From positions 1-24,361 of the forward strand of contig DKQZ01000049.1 in the NCBI GenBank assembly GCA_002471975.1: 24,361 nt of DNA, given 5' to 3'. The stretch is from Dialister sp. UBA7295. GTDB taxonomy: Bacteria; Bacillota; Negativicutes; Veillonellales; Dialisteraceae. Position 1 is the first letter of the stretch, and every line of letters starts with the position of its first letter. The notes under the pieces are model-generated. The model was not told the DNA's origin. It worked only from the letters and a program-made list of their open reading frames with translations, and made no database searches. Below, in pieces: positions 13,729-21,997 of this stretch. Both the position numbers and the translations under genes were made by a program.

Positions 13729-14528
13729 TGCATGAGAGAATCCCCGGTATCCCAAGGTTTGAAGAAGATTCCTGGCATGATAAGCGTCATGATTATGCTT
13801 TGTGCATACCTGTCATTAATGAGGGAAAACGGATATATCATGAACTGGAACGCGCCCAGGCTGCTGGAGTAGACAAGGCTGTTGACATCATCATATGTGA
13901 TGGTGGGTCGAAAGATGGAAGCACAAGTCGTGAAATTCTGGATCCGCTAGGAGTGAATACTCTACTGACCAAAAGAGATTCCGGTAAGCAGGGAGCCCAG
14001 CTTCGTATGGGCTTTTACTGGGCTCTCCAACGTGGATACAAAGGAATCGTTACTATTGATGGCAATGATAAAGACAGCATTGAAGATGTGCCCAAATTTG
14101 TTGATAAGCTTGAGGAAGGCTACGATTTCGTACAGGGATCACGGTTTCTTCCCGGAGGGACAGCAGTCAGGACTCCGAAAATCCGTTATGTGGCAGTACG
14201 GCTGATTCATGCGCCGGTTATCTCGCTCACTGCGGGGAAATGGTATACCGATACCACCAATGCATATAGGGCTTATTCAAGAAGATATCTGATAGATAGC
14301 AGGGTTCAACCATTGCGGGATGTATTTCAGTCCTATGAATTACTGGCTTATCTTTCTGTAAGAGCAGACCAGTTGGGCATGAAGACTTGTGAAATCCCGG
14401 TGAAGAGAATTTATCCACCGGCCGGCAAAACGCCAACGAAAATCAGCTTCTTCGGCGGGAATTGGGATTTGTTGCGGACACTTTTTAAAAACCTTTTTGG
14501 GGCTTATAAGCCTTCGAAAGGTAAGTAA
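13725..14528 (+). CDS. GT2 glycosyltransferase (DPM1-like, soluble)
   Basis: A GT-A fold transferase of 267 aa without clear membrane helices. CIPVINEGKR opens the nucleotide-binding strand, CDGGSKDGS (59-67) follows, and D112-G-N-D115 is the likely metal-binding DxD equivalent. QGSRFLPGG and TDTTNAYRAYSRRYL resemble polyprenyl-phosphate mannosyl/glucosyltransferases. The start is the ATG overlapping the previous stop (ATGA), with GGAGG ten bases ahead; an earlier in-frame start inside the previous gene is rejected. This makes two GT2 enzymes in the operon, so two sugars, or a sugar plus a bridging step, may be involved. Confidence 0.87.
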   Translation: MMHERIPGIPRFEEDSWHDKRHDYALCIPVINEGKRIYHELERAQAAGVDKAVDIIICDGGSKDGSTSREILDPLGVNTLLTKRDSGKQGAQLRMGFYWALQRGYKGIVTIDGNDKDSIEDVPKFVDKLEEGYDFVQGSRFLPGGTAVRTPKIRYVAVRLIHAPVISLTAGKWYTDTTNAYRAYSRRYLIDSRVQPLRDVFQSYELLAYLSVRADQLGMKTCEIPVKRIYPPAGKTPTKISFFGGNWDLLRTLFKNLFGAYKPSKGK

Positions 14529-14551
14529 TTCATAATCAGGAGGTATTTTAG

Positions 14552-15886
14552 ATGCCCAGGATACACTCGACCAGGGTATATTGGTTTATTCTTTTTGTCT
14601 TTTTCACTATAGTATTCAAATTTAACTGTCTGGATCCCTATGATAAGGTAGCAAATTTCCAGCTTGACAGTGAGGAACTGGCAGTTGGGTCTTATGCGGC
14701 TTCATACTATCAATTGGATAAAAAATGGTTTGGTCTGGGAAGGCTGAACAGCAAGGACGTTAAGAGCACAACAGAAAAAGGCAATAGAGATTGGAACACA
14801 AGTGAAAAAATATACAGGCAGAAAGATGCAGATAAAAATCATCTGTCTTTTGGCCCCTATGGAAGCCAATTGGGTTGGCAGGGGCAGTTTTATTCCTTGA
14901 TTAGCAAGCACATTTACTTCAAAAATATCAAATCCATTTTTCAGTACATGAACTGCTTGCTGCTGTCAGCAACGATACTAGGAATCGTTTATTTATTGAT
15001 TTCGAAATACGGGAAAAAACTGGCCGCCATTTGGGGAATTGTATTTATCCTATCGCCATGGATCGTTAATTTTGCCAAAAATCTGTATTGGGTAGAATTT
15101 ACCTGGTTCCTGCCTATGCTGGTGGGCCTTGCTGCAGTTTCGCCCCAAATACATATAAAGCATAAAAATATGGTTTTGGCTTTACTGGCATTCTTAACTA
15201 TTGGAATAAAAGCTTCTTGTGGTTATGAATATATTTCCACCGTTATGGCAGGCATGGTTTTATTTCCTGCAACCGATATGATTTATTATGCGGCTTCTGG
15301 GGATAAGAACAAGGCGAAAGAACTCCTGAAAATCATTCTTTCACTGGCACTGGGAGGACTTGCCGGATTCTTTGCTGTCATGTGCATTCATGCTTATTAC
15401 AGGGGGAATGGAAATATAATCTCCGGACTCATCAATATCTATCATCGGGACATTCTGAGGCGGACCGTATTGGGAAGCCAAAATAATTTCAATAGTACGA
15501 ATCCATCTACGATGAGATCGATTAATGCTTCCGTTTTCAGCGTAATACTTACGTATTTCAAGTTTTATACAAATGCTTTCAAGACGGATATCATACTGGG
15601 AATCCGGGGCGGTTATTTCATATTGATGACGTTGCTGGCTTTTGGTTTTGCCTGGTTCCGTCACAAAGGAGAACCTATCTTCAGCTATTTGAAAGATAAG
15701 GAAATTGTTCTCCTGGTATTGTCTATGATGGCTACGTTATCCTGGATCGTTTTAGCGAAGTCTCATTCCTATATTCATATTCATATGAATTTTGTCCTTT
15801 GGTATTTTGGCTATGTGCAGATGTGTATGTATCTCATTGTGGTAGAGACTTTAAGATATCTGAAATTGTATTTAAATAGAAATTAA
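14552..15886 (+). CDS. Polytopic membrane protein, probable GT-C glycosyltransferase
   Basis: A 444-aa protein with a first membrane helix at about 10-27 and some eight or nine more from about 128 to the end. The large first outside loop (about 28-125) begins with acidic residues, DPYDKVANFQLDSEEL. GT-C enzymes, which take lipid-linked sugars on the outer face of the membrane, carry a D/E-containing catalytic motif in that first loop. This is the expected third partner of a GtrA/GtrB pair, like the serotype-specific Gtr proteins. No family motif can be named with certainty. SD AGGAGG precedes the ATG by eight bases. It is the last gene of the operon and visibly more AT-rich than flanking genes. 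Confidence 0.65.
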   Translation: MPRIHSTRVYWFILFVFFTIVFKFNCLDPYDKVANFQLDSEELAVGSYAASYYQLDKKWFGLGRLNSKDVKSTTEKGNRDWNTSEKIYRQKDADKNHLSFGPYGSQLGWQGQFYSLISKHIYFKNIKSIFQYMNCLLLSATILGIVYLLISKYGKKLAAIWGIVFILSPWIVNFAKNLYWVEFTWFLPMLVGLAAVSPQIHIKHKNMVLALLAFLTIGIKASCGYEYISTVMAGMVLFPATDMIYYAASGDKNKAKELLKIILSLALGGLAGFFAVMCIHAYYRGNGNIISGLINIYHRDILRRTVLGSQNNFNSTNPSTMRSINASVFSVILTYFKFYTNAFKTDIILGIRGGYFILMTLLAFGFAWFRHKGEPIFSYLKDKEIVLLVLSMMATLSWIVLAKSHSYIHIHMNFVLWYFGYVQMCMYLIVVETLRYLKLYLNRN

Positions 15887-15901
15887 TAGTGTAATCAAAT
15901 C

Positions 15902-15947
15902 AAAAAGGACTGAGTAAAATGTTCGCACATTTTACTCAGTCCTTTTT
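15902..15947 (+). terminator. Perfect 20-bp intrinsic terminator
   Basis: Arms 15902-15921 and 15928-15947 pair without mismatch around a six-base loop, with A5 at the left and T5 at the right. It ends the glycan operon and can also stop transcription arriving from ssb on the other strand. Confidence 0.92.
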
Positions 15948-16153
15948 GTGACTTGTTCTTCTCACTTCCGGAAATTCATCCGGAGCTCCCGGGGAATGGT
16001 TTCAGGGATCCCGGGTGAATCGTCTTTTGGGATATTTCCACCTTATGAAGATTTGGATATCAACGGCCCATACCTGTGGGGCCCATCTGTGGCCGGCAGG
16101 TTTTGCCTTTCCCTTTGCGGAGAGTTCAGGCTATCCTCCGTACCGTCCAACTC

Positions 16154-16642
16154 TTACATAAACGGATTCCCATCAAATGGATTCATCCCATCCGGTCCTT
16201 CCCCTGGGGTTCCGAAGTTTGAGGGAAAGGGGGAGGGGCCGTTGGCGGGGAAATTTCTTTTGTCCTGGTTCCCCGGGGAGGCTGGCTTTGGTTTTCCGGT
16301 TTTCTTTCCTTCCCATTCCCAGCTGCCCAGGGGGCAGGCGATGAAGTTCGTATTCACTTCGGTGATGTATTTCCTGATTCCTTCGGGGGTGTCCCAGGTT
16401 CTGTTGGTGTACCGTCCCAGGACGAATACCCGGCTTCCTTTTTTGAGATAATTTCCTGCGGCTTCGGCGGTCTGGCCCCAGGCGACGACGGTAATAAAGT
16501 CGGTGAGGGTTTTTGTTTCGCCGCCCAGGGTGGTATAGGAGCGGTCTACGGCGACGGAGAAGCGGGCCATCATTTTTCCTGTGTTGGTGGCTTTGATGAC
16601 GGGGTCTTTGGTGAGGTTTCCCACGATTTCTACCTGATTCAT
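16154..16642 (-). CDS. ssb: Single-stranded DNA-binding protein (SSB paralogue)
   Basis: An OB-fold SSB covers residues 1-105, with MNQVEIVGNLTKDPVIK at the start and WDTPEGIRKYITEV near the end of the fold. A Pro/Gly/Asn-rich linker follows. The usual bacterial C-terminus is an acidic DDDIPF-like tip that recruits partner proteins. Here the protein ends NPFDGNPFM, keeping proline-phenylalanine but with few acids and a terminal Met. It may be an accessory SSB rather than the housekeeping one. The start has GAGGAGG upstream and lies 10 bases after the RNase H-like gene, so the two form an operon. No ribosomal-protein neighbours (rpsF, rpsR) of a housekeeping ssb are present. Confidence 0.92.
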   Translation of the reverse strand: MNQVEIVGNLTKDPVIKATNTGKMMARFSVAVDRSYTTLGGETKTLTDFITVVAWGQTAEAAGNYLKKGSRVFVLGRYTNRTWDTPEGIRKYITEVNTNFIACPLGSWEWEGKKTGKPKPASPGNQDKRNFPANGPSPFPSNFGTPGEGPDGMNPFDGNPFM

Positions 16643-16652
16643 GATGACCTCC

Positions 16653-17348
16653 TCAGACGGCTTCCCAGGTTTCTTTGCTGCTCATGATCCGGGGGAGGGC
16701 TGCCCTGGCATAGATGTCGCAGCGATTGATGAAATCATCTCCCATGAATCCGCGGTCGGAAACGGTGTATTTGAAATTTTTCTTTCCGAAAAGGTCGGCC
16801 ACCGCACGCCAGAGGTCTATATTCTTCACGGTGCTGCCTTTTGTGGTCTTCCATCCGTTTTCATTCCAGCGGCGGAACCAGCGATAGCGTACTCCGGATT
16901 TCACATAGTCTTCGTCCGTATCGATGAAGACAGTTTTGGCGCCGCCCATTTTTTCGATGACTGTCAGCGCTTCCCGAAGGCCCATGAGGTACATCCGGTT
17001 CATGGTGGTCCGGACCTGTCCTCCCGAGATGGCTGCGACGCAGGCGCCTTTTTCGTTCAGGATCACTGCGGTATAGGCTCCGGTGTGTTCTCCGTTTTCG
17101 TCTACGATGCTGTGGATGCAGATGGTCGGTCTTTCAGGCATTTTTTCGGAGTAAGCCTTGTCCAGCATTTTTACATGGGGTGCCACCGGCGGGACTTTAT
17201 TCTTCCTGCCGCGGGAGCCGTTTCCTTTCGCTCCGGAGAAGGTTTTCTCTGCGGATACGGGAGTTCTGTTTCCAGAATTTCTTCCAAAGCTTTCATTGAC
17301 CATTCCTTTGCCAAAGGAACCATTTCTGTTCATTTCATTTCTTTCCAT
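16653..17348 (-). CDS. RNase HI-like protein with lost catalytic residues
   Basis: Residues 74-222 align by eye with RNase HI: TTMNRMYLMGL with TTNNRMELMAA, TDEDYVKSG with TDSQYVRQG, GWKTTKGSTVKNIDLW with GWKTADKKPVKNVDLW, and NRCDIYARAA with NERCDELARAA of the E. coli enzyme. Of the four catalytic carboxylates, D70 and D134 equivalents remain (D145, D211), but E48 is Y120, and D10 appears to be S80 unless D83 takes its place. The H124 loop is absent. Ordinary RNA/DNA cleavage is therefore unlikely. The N-terminal 70 residues form a basic Gly/Asn/Ser-rich tail. The start at 17348 has AAGGAG upstream; a longer start is possible but lacks a Shine-Dalgarno. Operon with ssb. Confidence 0.75.
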   Translation of the reverse strand: MERNEMNRNGSFGKGMVNESFGRNSGNRTPVSAEKTFSGAKGNGSRGRKNKVPPVAPHVKMLDKAYSEKMPERPTICIHSIVDENGEHTGAYTAVILNEKGACVAAISGGQVRTTMNRMYLMGLREALTVIEKMGGAKTVFIDTDEDYVKSGVRYRWFRRWNENGWKTTKGSTVKNIDLWRAVADLFGKKNFKYTVSDRGFMGDDFINRCDIYARAALPRIMSSKETWEAV

Positions 17349-17495
17349 GATAGTCTCCTTCCGGGTTTCCCCGATGACTGGAAAGAGAAAAGCCGCTTTG
17401 CATATGCAGTCCAACTGTCCTTATGCCTCAGCTCCGGGGATGTCCCCTTCCTCTCACAGTCCAGGCCCTTGCGGGCTTTCGTCATTACTTAAACC

Positions 17496-17525
17496 TATAT
17501 ACTCAACAGTTCAACCGCCGTGCAA
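17496..17525 (-). promoter_or_regulatory. Candidate promoter of the RNase H-like/ssb operon
   Basis: On the minus strand TTGCAC (17525-17520), an 18-base spacer and TATATA (17501-17496). It overlaps a short GCCGT/ACGGC hairpin on the plus strand. Confidence 0.4.
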
Positions 17526-17644
17526 AACGGCTTTTTCCCGGGGCGCCTCCTTTTCTCGCCCTTTCACTCTTACTATCGGAATGAAAAATGATTTATGGGG
17601 ATGTTTTTGGAAATATTTTTCAAAAATTTCTTTATTTCCTGTCA

Positions 17645-17676
17645 CAGGGACATTTTTGGTCCCTGCCTGCTATAAT
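17645..17676 (+). promoter_or_regulatory. Promoter with inverted repeat ahead of the WYL regulator
   Basis: An extended -10, TGCTATAAT (ending 17676), is preceded by the inverted repeat CAGGGAC-(7)-GTCCCTG at 17645-17665, in the spacer/-35 area. No good -35 box is seen. The palindrome is a natural candidate operator for the regulator encoded just downstream. Confidence 0.55.
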
Positions 17677-17715
17677 AGAAATAAAGATTTCTGCGTTTTG
17701 GAAAGGCGGGATACC

Positions 17716-18741
17716 ATGAACGAGAAAAGGGAAAAAGACGATCAGAAGACAGAGCATATGATGTATCTGTGGGACATTCTCTCCCGGGGCGGCGTGCTGA
17801 CGAAGGCGGAAGTGGCGGAGAAGTTTCATATCCATATCCGCACGGTGAGCCGGTATTTCGATGATATCAGGCGTCATCTGGACCTGAGAAATACGGAGAC
17901 CGGTCTCCGTCAGCAGCTTATTTATGACAGGAATCAGAAGGTGTACCGCATCGAGAATCTGGAGAATTCCATGGTCTCTCCCGGCGAGCTTCTGGGGATC
18001 TGCAAGATCCTGATCGCCAGCCGGGCTTTCCGCAGAAAGACGCTGGAGTCCCTGATGGAAAGGCTCCTGCAGACGGCGGTCTGCCAGAGCGGGCAGGAAG
18101 ACGTGAAGACTTATATGAAACACGAGCTTTTCGATTATAAGGATCCCTGCCATGGGGAGCCGGACGTGGAAGCTTTGTGGCATATGATCGGCGCCATCAA
18201 TAAACATCACGTCCTCCGTTTCCGTTACAAGGGAATCCATGATACGAGGGGAAAGATGAAGGAAGTGCAGCCGGAGGGCATGGTTTTCTCGGAGTATTAT
18301 TTCTACCTCATCGCTACGCCCACGGAGAGCGCGGCAGCGGGGAAAGAGGAAACAAGGGTATACCGGGTGGACCGGATGAGCCATATCGAGGACAGAGAGG
18401 AGACTTTTGACGTGGCCTACAGCAGTCGTCTGCGGGAAGGGGTTTTCAAGAACAGTATCCAGTTCATGTATCCCGGGGAGCTGCAGATGGTGCGGTTCAT
18501 TTACAGCGGGCCTTCCCTGGAAGCCGTCCTTGACCGTCTGCCCACGGCCCAGGCCCGGCAGCAGAAAGACGGGACCTGGCTCGTTACGGACCGGATTCAG
18601 GGGGATGGTATCGTCATGTGGTTCCTTTCCCAGGGCAGCATGGTGGAAGTCCTCTATCCCGAAAGCCTCAGGCAGAAATGGCTGGCCGAGGCGGAAAAGA
18701 TTGTGGAAACAGGGAAGCGCGGCAGGGCAGGAAAAGTTTGA
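17716..18741 (+). CDS. WYL-domain transcriptional regulator
   Basis: The N-terminal helix-turn-helix (about 14-52, GGVLTKAEVAEKFHIHIRTV) is followed by a linker, a WYL domain (about 155-235, with RFRYKG, EYYFYLIA and RVYRVDRM), and a C-terminal WCX-like part. At 341 aa this is the standard WYL regulator layout. Such proteins sense ligands, including single-stranded DNA in some studied members, and control DNA-damage or phage-defence genes. It is transcribed divergently from the RNase H-like/ssb pair across 367 bases that hold an inverted repeat near its promoter, suggesting autoregulation and control of that pair. The start was set at 17716; a much longer upstream in-frame extension runs through the intergenic region and is rejected. 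Confidence 0.9.
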   Translation: MNEKREKDDQKTEHMMYLWDILSRGGVLTKAEVAEKFHIHIRTVSRYFDDIRRHLDLRNTETGLRQQLIYDRNQKVYRIENLENSMVSPGELLGICKILIASRAFRRKTLESLMERLLQTAVCQSGQEDVKTYMKHELFDYKDPCHGEPDVEALWHMIGAINKHHVLRFRYKGIHDTRGKMKEVQPEGMVFSEYYFYLIATPTESAAAGKEETRVYRVDRMSHIEDREETFDVAYSSRLREGVFKNSIQFMYPGELQMVRFIYSGPSLEAVLDRLPTAQARQQKDGTWLVTDRIQGDGIVMWFLSQGSMVEVLYPESLRQKWLAEAEKIVETGKRGRAGKV

Positions 18742-18759
18742 CTGCTATTCCGTAACATG

Positions 18760-19002
18760 ACGGATTTCGGACTTCGGATTGGGGATTGCGGGAAGGATAT
18801 GGACCCCTTGGGAAACCAATCTTATGAAGCGGCCTTTTGGCCGCGGGCGGTTGGCTTCCGGCAGAGTTTGGGGTAACAAAAGAATTACTCGGGATTCCTG
18901 GCTGATGAATGCCAACTGTGCCATTTCCATTCATACAACAGGCGGGCTTCCATTTCTGATGCCCGCCACCACCCCGAAATCCGCAATCTGCAGTCCAATT
19001 TC
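18760..19002. repeat. Duplicated MITE-like repeat, copy 1
   Basis: A unit of about 220 bases opens with a CGGATTT/CGGACTT heptamer array (18761-18795) and ends with CGAAATC-type heptamers (18975-19002), roughly the reverse complement of the opening. Inside are a GCGGCC-TTTT-GGCCGC hairpin (18829-18844) and a GGCGGGC/GCCCGCC stem (18941-18947 with 18961-18967). Copy 2 lies 286 bases downstream. No gene is supported. Confidence 0.9.
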
Positions 19003-19045
19003 GCTTATTTGAGGCATTACTCGTCTCCGAACGAGATGAAAAGAG

Positions 19046-19281
19046 ACGGATTTCGGACTTCGGATTGGGGATTGCGGGAAGGATATAGACCCTTTGGGAA
19101 ACCAATCTTATGAAGCGGCCTTTTGGCCGCGGGCGGTTGGCTTCCGGCAGAGTTTGGGGTAACAAAAGAATTGCTCGGGATTCCTGGCTGATGAATGCCA
19201 GCTGTGCCATTTCCATTCATACAACAGGCGGGCTTCTATTTCTGATGCCCGCCACCACCCCGAAATCAGAAATCCGAAATC
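19046..19281. repeat. Duplicated MITE-like repeat, copy 2
   Basis: Nearly identical to 18760-18981 over about 222 bases, with scattered substitutions. Its right end carries a cleaner heptamer array, CGAAATC, AGAAATC, CGAAATC (19261-19281). It lies just upstream of the DUF445 genes. Confidence 0.9.
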
Positions 19282-19350
19282 TGACTACGCAATGCGGCTT
19301 CGCACATTTGTGACCCTGACAGTCACTTACCACTTAAAGAGGTGAGTCCT

Positions 19351-20565
19351 ATGAATCATAAAGAATGGGCCAATGCGGTGCTGGGGTTTTCGCTCCTCAC
19401 TGCCCTGGCTTCGGCTCCTTTCCGGGAAATCCTTCCGGTGGACGGACTTTTTCATCTGTCCTTTGCAGCCGCCGTGGGAGGTATGGCGGACTGGTTCGGT
19501 GTGACCTCCCTTTTCCGGAAACCTCTGGGCCTTTCGAAGCGGACCGATCTCATCGCGGGAAAGCGGGATGAAATCGTCCGTCTTGCCAAGGATATGGTGA
19601 AAGAAGTGCTGGGACCATCGGCTTTCCGCCGGCTCCTCACGCAGCATGAACCGGCCGCCGTCATCCAGAGCTGGCTTTTTTACCATCGTCCCGGGGTGGA
19701 AAAGCTCCTTCGGGCGGGAGCGCTCTTGGCTATAGAATCGGTGGACCGGAAATGGCTTTCCTCCCTCTTCGAAGAATGGGCAGGAAAGAGAGCCCTCGAC
19801 CTGGACTGGGCCGGCATCATCGCCCATGTGATGAAAGTTTACTCCGCCTATCCGGGGAAACGGGATATTTCCCTCTCTCTCGCCGCAGAAGTACAGGTCT
19901 TTCTGGAAGATGAACTGACAGAAGAAGAAATACGGAAGATTTATCTCGACGCCTGGCGAAGATATCGGGATGAAAAGACCCTGGGCGGCATTGCCCGGTG
20001 GGTGATGGAGAGCAGGGATGAATTCGTGATTTCCCTAATCCAGAAGAAAATCCGGGAAACCGCAGCCTCCATCGGCAATCCGAAGAGCCCTCTGTCTCTT
20101 CGAATCGGGGAAGAGTACGATGCCTGGCAGCAGAAGCTGGAAAAAGATGAGGAAATACGGAAAAAGGTGAACGACTTTATCGGAAGTCATGTGACCCGTT
20201 TCCTCACTTCCGGCGGCGCGGGATGGCTGGAAAAGCTCTGGGACAAAAATAAGGAAACCCTGGCGGATGAGCTCGCCAAATCCGTCCTTGCCATGGTGGA
20301 CAAAGGCCTTCGGAATGACCATTTCCGAAGGGATTTCGATGCCTTTATCATCCATCGCGTCCTGTCTCACATGGACTGGATTCACGAGGAAATGGACAGG
20401 GCCGTGGAAATGAAAATGAGTGAATACGATGGGAGAAAACTTTCAGAACTGGCAGAAAAAGGAGTTTCCGAAGACGTGGCGGTGATCCGTCTGAACGGAT
20501 CCTTCTTCGGCGCCCTCCTGGGCCTTCTTTTCTTCCTGGTGTCCCTGGCAGGAGGTGCGCTATGA
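19351..20565 (+). CDS. DUF445 membrane protein (first of a pair)
   Basis: A 404-aa protein of the DUF445 family. A hydrophobic N-terminal segment with GGMADWFGVTSLFRKPLG (about 42-60) is the family hallmark; a long helical, charged middle part follows; the protein ends in one membrane helix (GALLGLLFFLVSLAGGAL). The function of DUF445 proteins is not established. The start was chosen at the ATG at 19351, seven bases after AGAGGTGA; an in-frame GTG at 19342 is less likely. It overlaps the next DUF445 gene by ATGA, so the two are made together and may form a heteromer. Confidence 0.88.
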   Translation: MNHKEWANAVLGFSLLTALASAPFREILPVDGLFHLSFAAAVGGMADWFGVTSLFRKPLGLSKRTDLIAGKRDEIVRLAKDMVKEVLGPSAFRRLLTQHEPAAVIQSWLFYHRPGVEKLLRAGALLAIESVDRKWLSSLFEEWAGKRALDLDWAGIIAHVMKVYSAYPGKRDISLSLAAEVQVFLEDELTEEEIRKIYLDAWRRYRDEKTLGGIARWVMESRDEFVISLIQKKIRETAASIGNPKSPLSLRIGEEYDAWQQKLEKDEEIRKKVNDFIGSHVTRFLTSGGAGWLEKLWDKNKETLADELAKSVLAMVDKGLRNDHFRRDFDAFIIHRVLSHMDWIHEEMDRAVEMKMSEYDGRKLSELAEKGVSEDVAVIRLNGSFFGALLGLLFFLVSLAGGAL

Positions 20566-21860
20566 GAAAACGATATCAGACGGCCAACGCCATTTTCCTG
20601 ATTTCCTTCCTCCTCTTTGCGGTTTTCCTTGTCCTTTACTACTTCACGCCCCTGGGACGGGAAACATGGGTGGCAGTCCTTTATTTCCTGACCCAGTCCT
20701 GTTTCATCGGCTGCTGTGCTGACTGGGTGGCCGTGGAAGCCCTCTTTCGGAGGCGTCTCTCTCTTCCTTACCGCCCCCTGGTGCCGAAGAACAGGGAACG
20801 GATCATCAAAAATCTGGGGGACGTGAATCACAGTCTGCTCCCCAGGGAAAAGATCATCGGCGCTATCCGGAAATTTTCGGCCACGGAGCTGTTCTTCAAG
20901 GCTTACCCTGCGGGCAGTGAAAAGAGAAAGGCCTTAGAAAAGGAAATCGCCTGGAACGCGGCGGACTTTCTCCTTCTGTTTCTAAAAAAACAGGAAAAAG
21001 AAATGCCCCTTCTGGCGGAGAAAGGGCTCTACTCCCTGGGCGGGAAATTCGGGAACTTCGTGAAGGGGAAAGTGGAATCCCTGGTCGTCCGCACCCTCTG
21101 GCTGGACAAGCTTCTCTCCGCACTGGAGGAAAAACTGTCAGAAAAAGAAACGGAAAGGACCCTCGCTCACTTCCTCCGGGAAATGGGAGAGAAGGAAGTG
21201 GAAAAATCCAGCCCCTTGGGGCGGTTTGGCTACTGGTTCGATAAACATGTGCTCGGCGGGGCAGTCATCGATTATGACACCATGGCGGCTTCCCTCATCG
21301 GCGCTTTCCGGACGGAAATCCATACCTGGCGGGATCCGGACAATCCCTTCCATGAGCTGCTCGCGGACCGCTGGGAAGACATGATGAAAGCCTTCCTTGA
21401 ATCCTCTCCGGCAGAAACGGGGATCCATGATTTCTGTCTGTCCCTTCTGAAGGAAATCCCGATTCGGGAGAAATCGGCGGAAGCCCTTATCCTGTTTCAT
21501 AAAAACTGGGTGGAGAATGGCAATCTGGAGCGGAAACTGGTACCCGAGATGGGAAAAGCCATTTCAAGGACTTTTGACAAACTGGAAGGAGAAAAGGACC
21601 TTCGGGGCGGACTGGACGAAAGCGCCAGGGGCCTCCTCACGGATATCGTTTCCTACGAGCATGGATTCCTTGCCGAAGTCATCCGTAAAGAACTTTCGAG
21701 GAAGAGCGAAGAAGACCTCAATGAATTCATCGAATCCCGGGTCCATCAGGAACTGGAAGGTATCCGAATCAACGGGGCCATCGTAGGCCTCGCGGCCGGG
21801 GGAGCGCTGTATCTGTTTATTAGTTTTATATATGTTCCTTTGATAAAAACTTTGATATAG
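20562..21860 (+). CDS. DUF445 membrane protein (second of a pair)
   Basis: A 432-aa paralogue of the preceding gene. It has two N-terminal membrane helices, the family motif CCADWVAVEALFRRRLSLPY (about 50-69), a long charged helical middle and a C-terminal helix (IVGLAAGGALYLFISFIYVPLI). Both proteins share the ADW-x-x-V-x-x-LFR core and the final x-NG-x-x-x-G-x-x-x-G helix start, but differ elsewhere, pointing to an old duplication. The TAG stop is in phase with a following heptamer array. Confidence 0.88.
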   Translation: MRKRYQTANAIFLISFLLFAVFLVLYYFTPLGRETWVAVLYFLTQSCFIGCCADWVAVEALFRRRLSLPYRPLVPKNRERIIKNLGDVNHSLLPREKIIGAIRKFSATELFFKAYPAGSEKRKALEKEIAWNAADFLLLFLKKQEKEMPLLAEKGLYSLGGKFGNFVKGKVESLVVRTLWLDKLLSALEEKLSEKETERTLAHFLREMGEKEVEKSSPLGRFGYWFDKHVLGGAVIDYDTMAASLIGAFRTEIHTWRDPDNPFHELLADRWEDMMKAFLESSPAETGIHDFCLSLLKEIPIREKSAEALILFHKNWVENGNLERKLVPEMGKAISRTFDKLEGEKDLRGGLDESARGLLTDIVSYEHGFLAEVIRKELSRKSEEDLNEFIESRVHQELEGIRINGAIVGLAAGGALYLFISFIYVPLIKTLI

Positions 21861-21895
21861 CCGTTAGCCGTTAGCAGTTAGCCGTTAGCGGTTAG
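21861..21895. repeat. Heptamer array, (CCGTTAG)5
   Basis: Five units, CCGTTAG, CCGTTAG, CAGTTAG, CCGTTAG, CGGTTAG, follow directly on the TAG stop codon. The complementary CTAACGG-CTGACGG sits beyond the terminator at about 22011-22024, so the array flanks the terminator in inverted form. Confidence 0.88.
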
Positions 21896-21967
21896 AAGTC
21901 GCCATTAGCGGTGAAGGTGCGGCAGCGGTCAAAGGGCGGAATCCTTATTTCTACCATTAAAAAAGAA

Positions 21968-21997
21968 CCCGTTTTCAGCACGAAAACGGGCCTTTTT
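21968..21997 (+). terminator. Intrinsic terminator after the DUF445 pair
   Basis: CCCGTTTTC (21968-21976) pairs with GAAAACGGG (21982-21990), followed by CCTTTTTT. The A-rich left side could allow use from the minus strand as well. Confidence 0.88.

Noticed and set aside
17158..17715. N-terminal extension of the WYL regulator frame
   Set aside because: It overlaps the RNase H-like gene antisense and the promoter region; the normal WYL domain layout starts at 17716.
18668..19220. Minus-strand frames repeated in both copies of the duplicated element
   Set aside because: Only a few differences separate the copies and several change the residue; no start signal. The similarity reflects DNA duplication.
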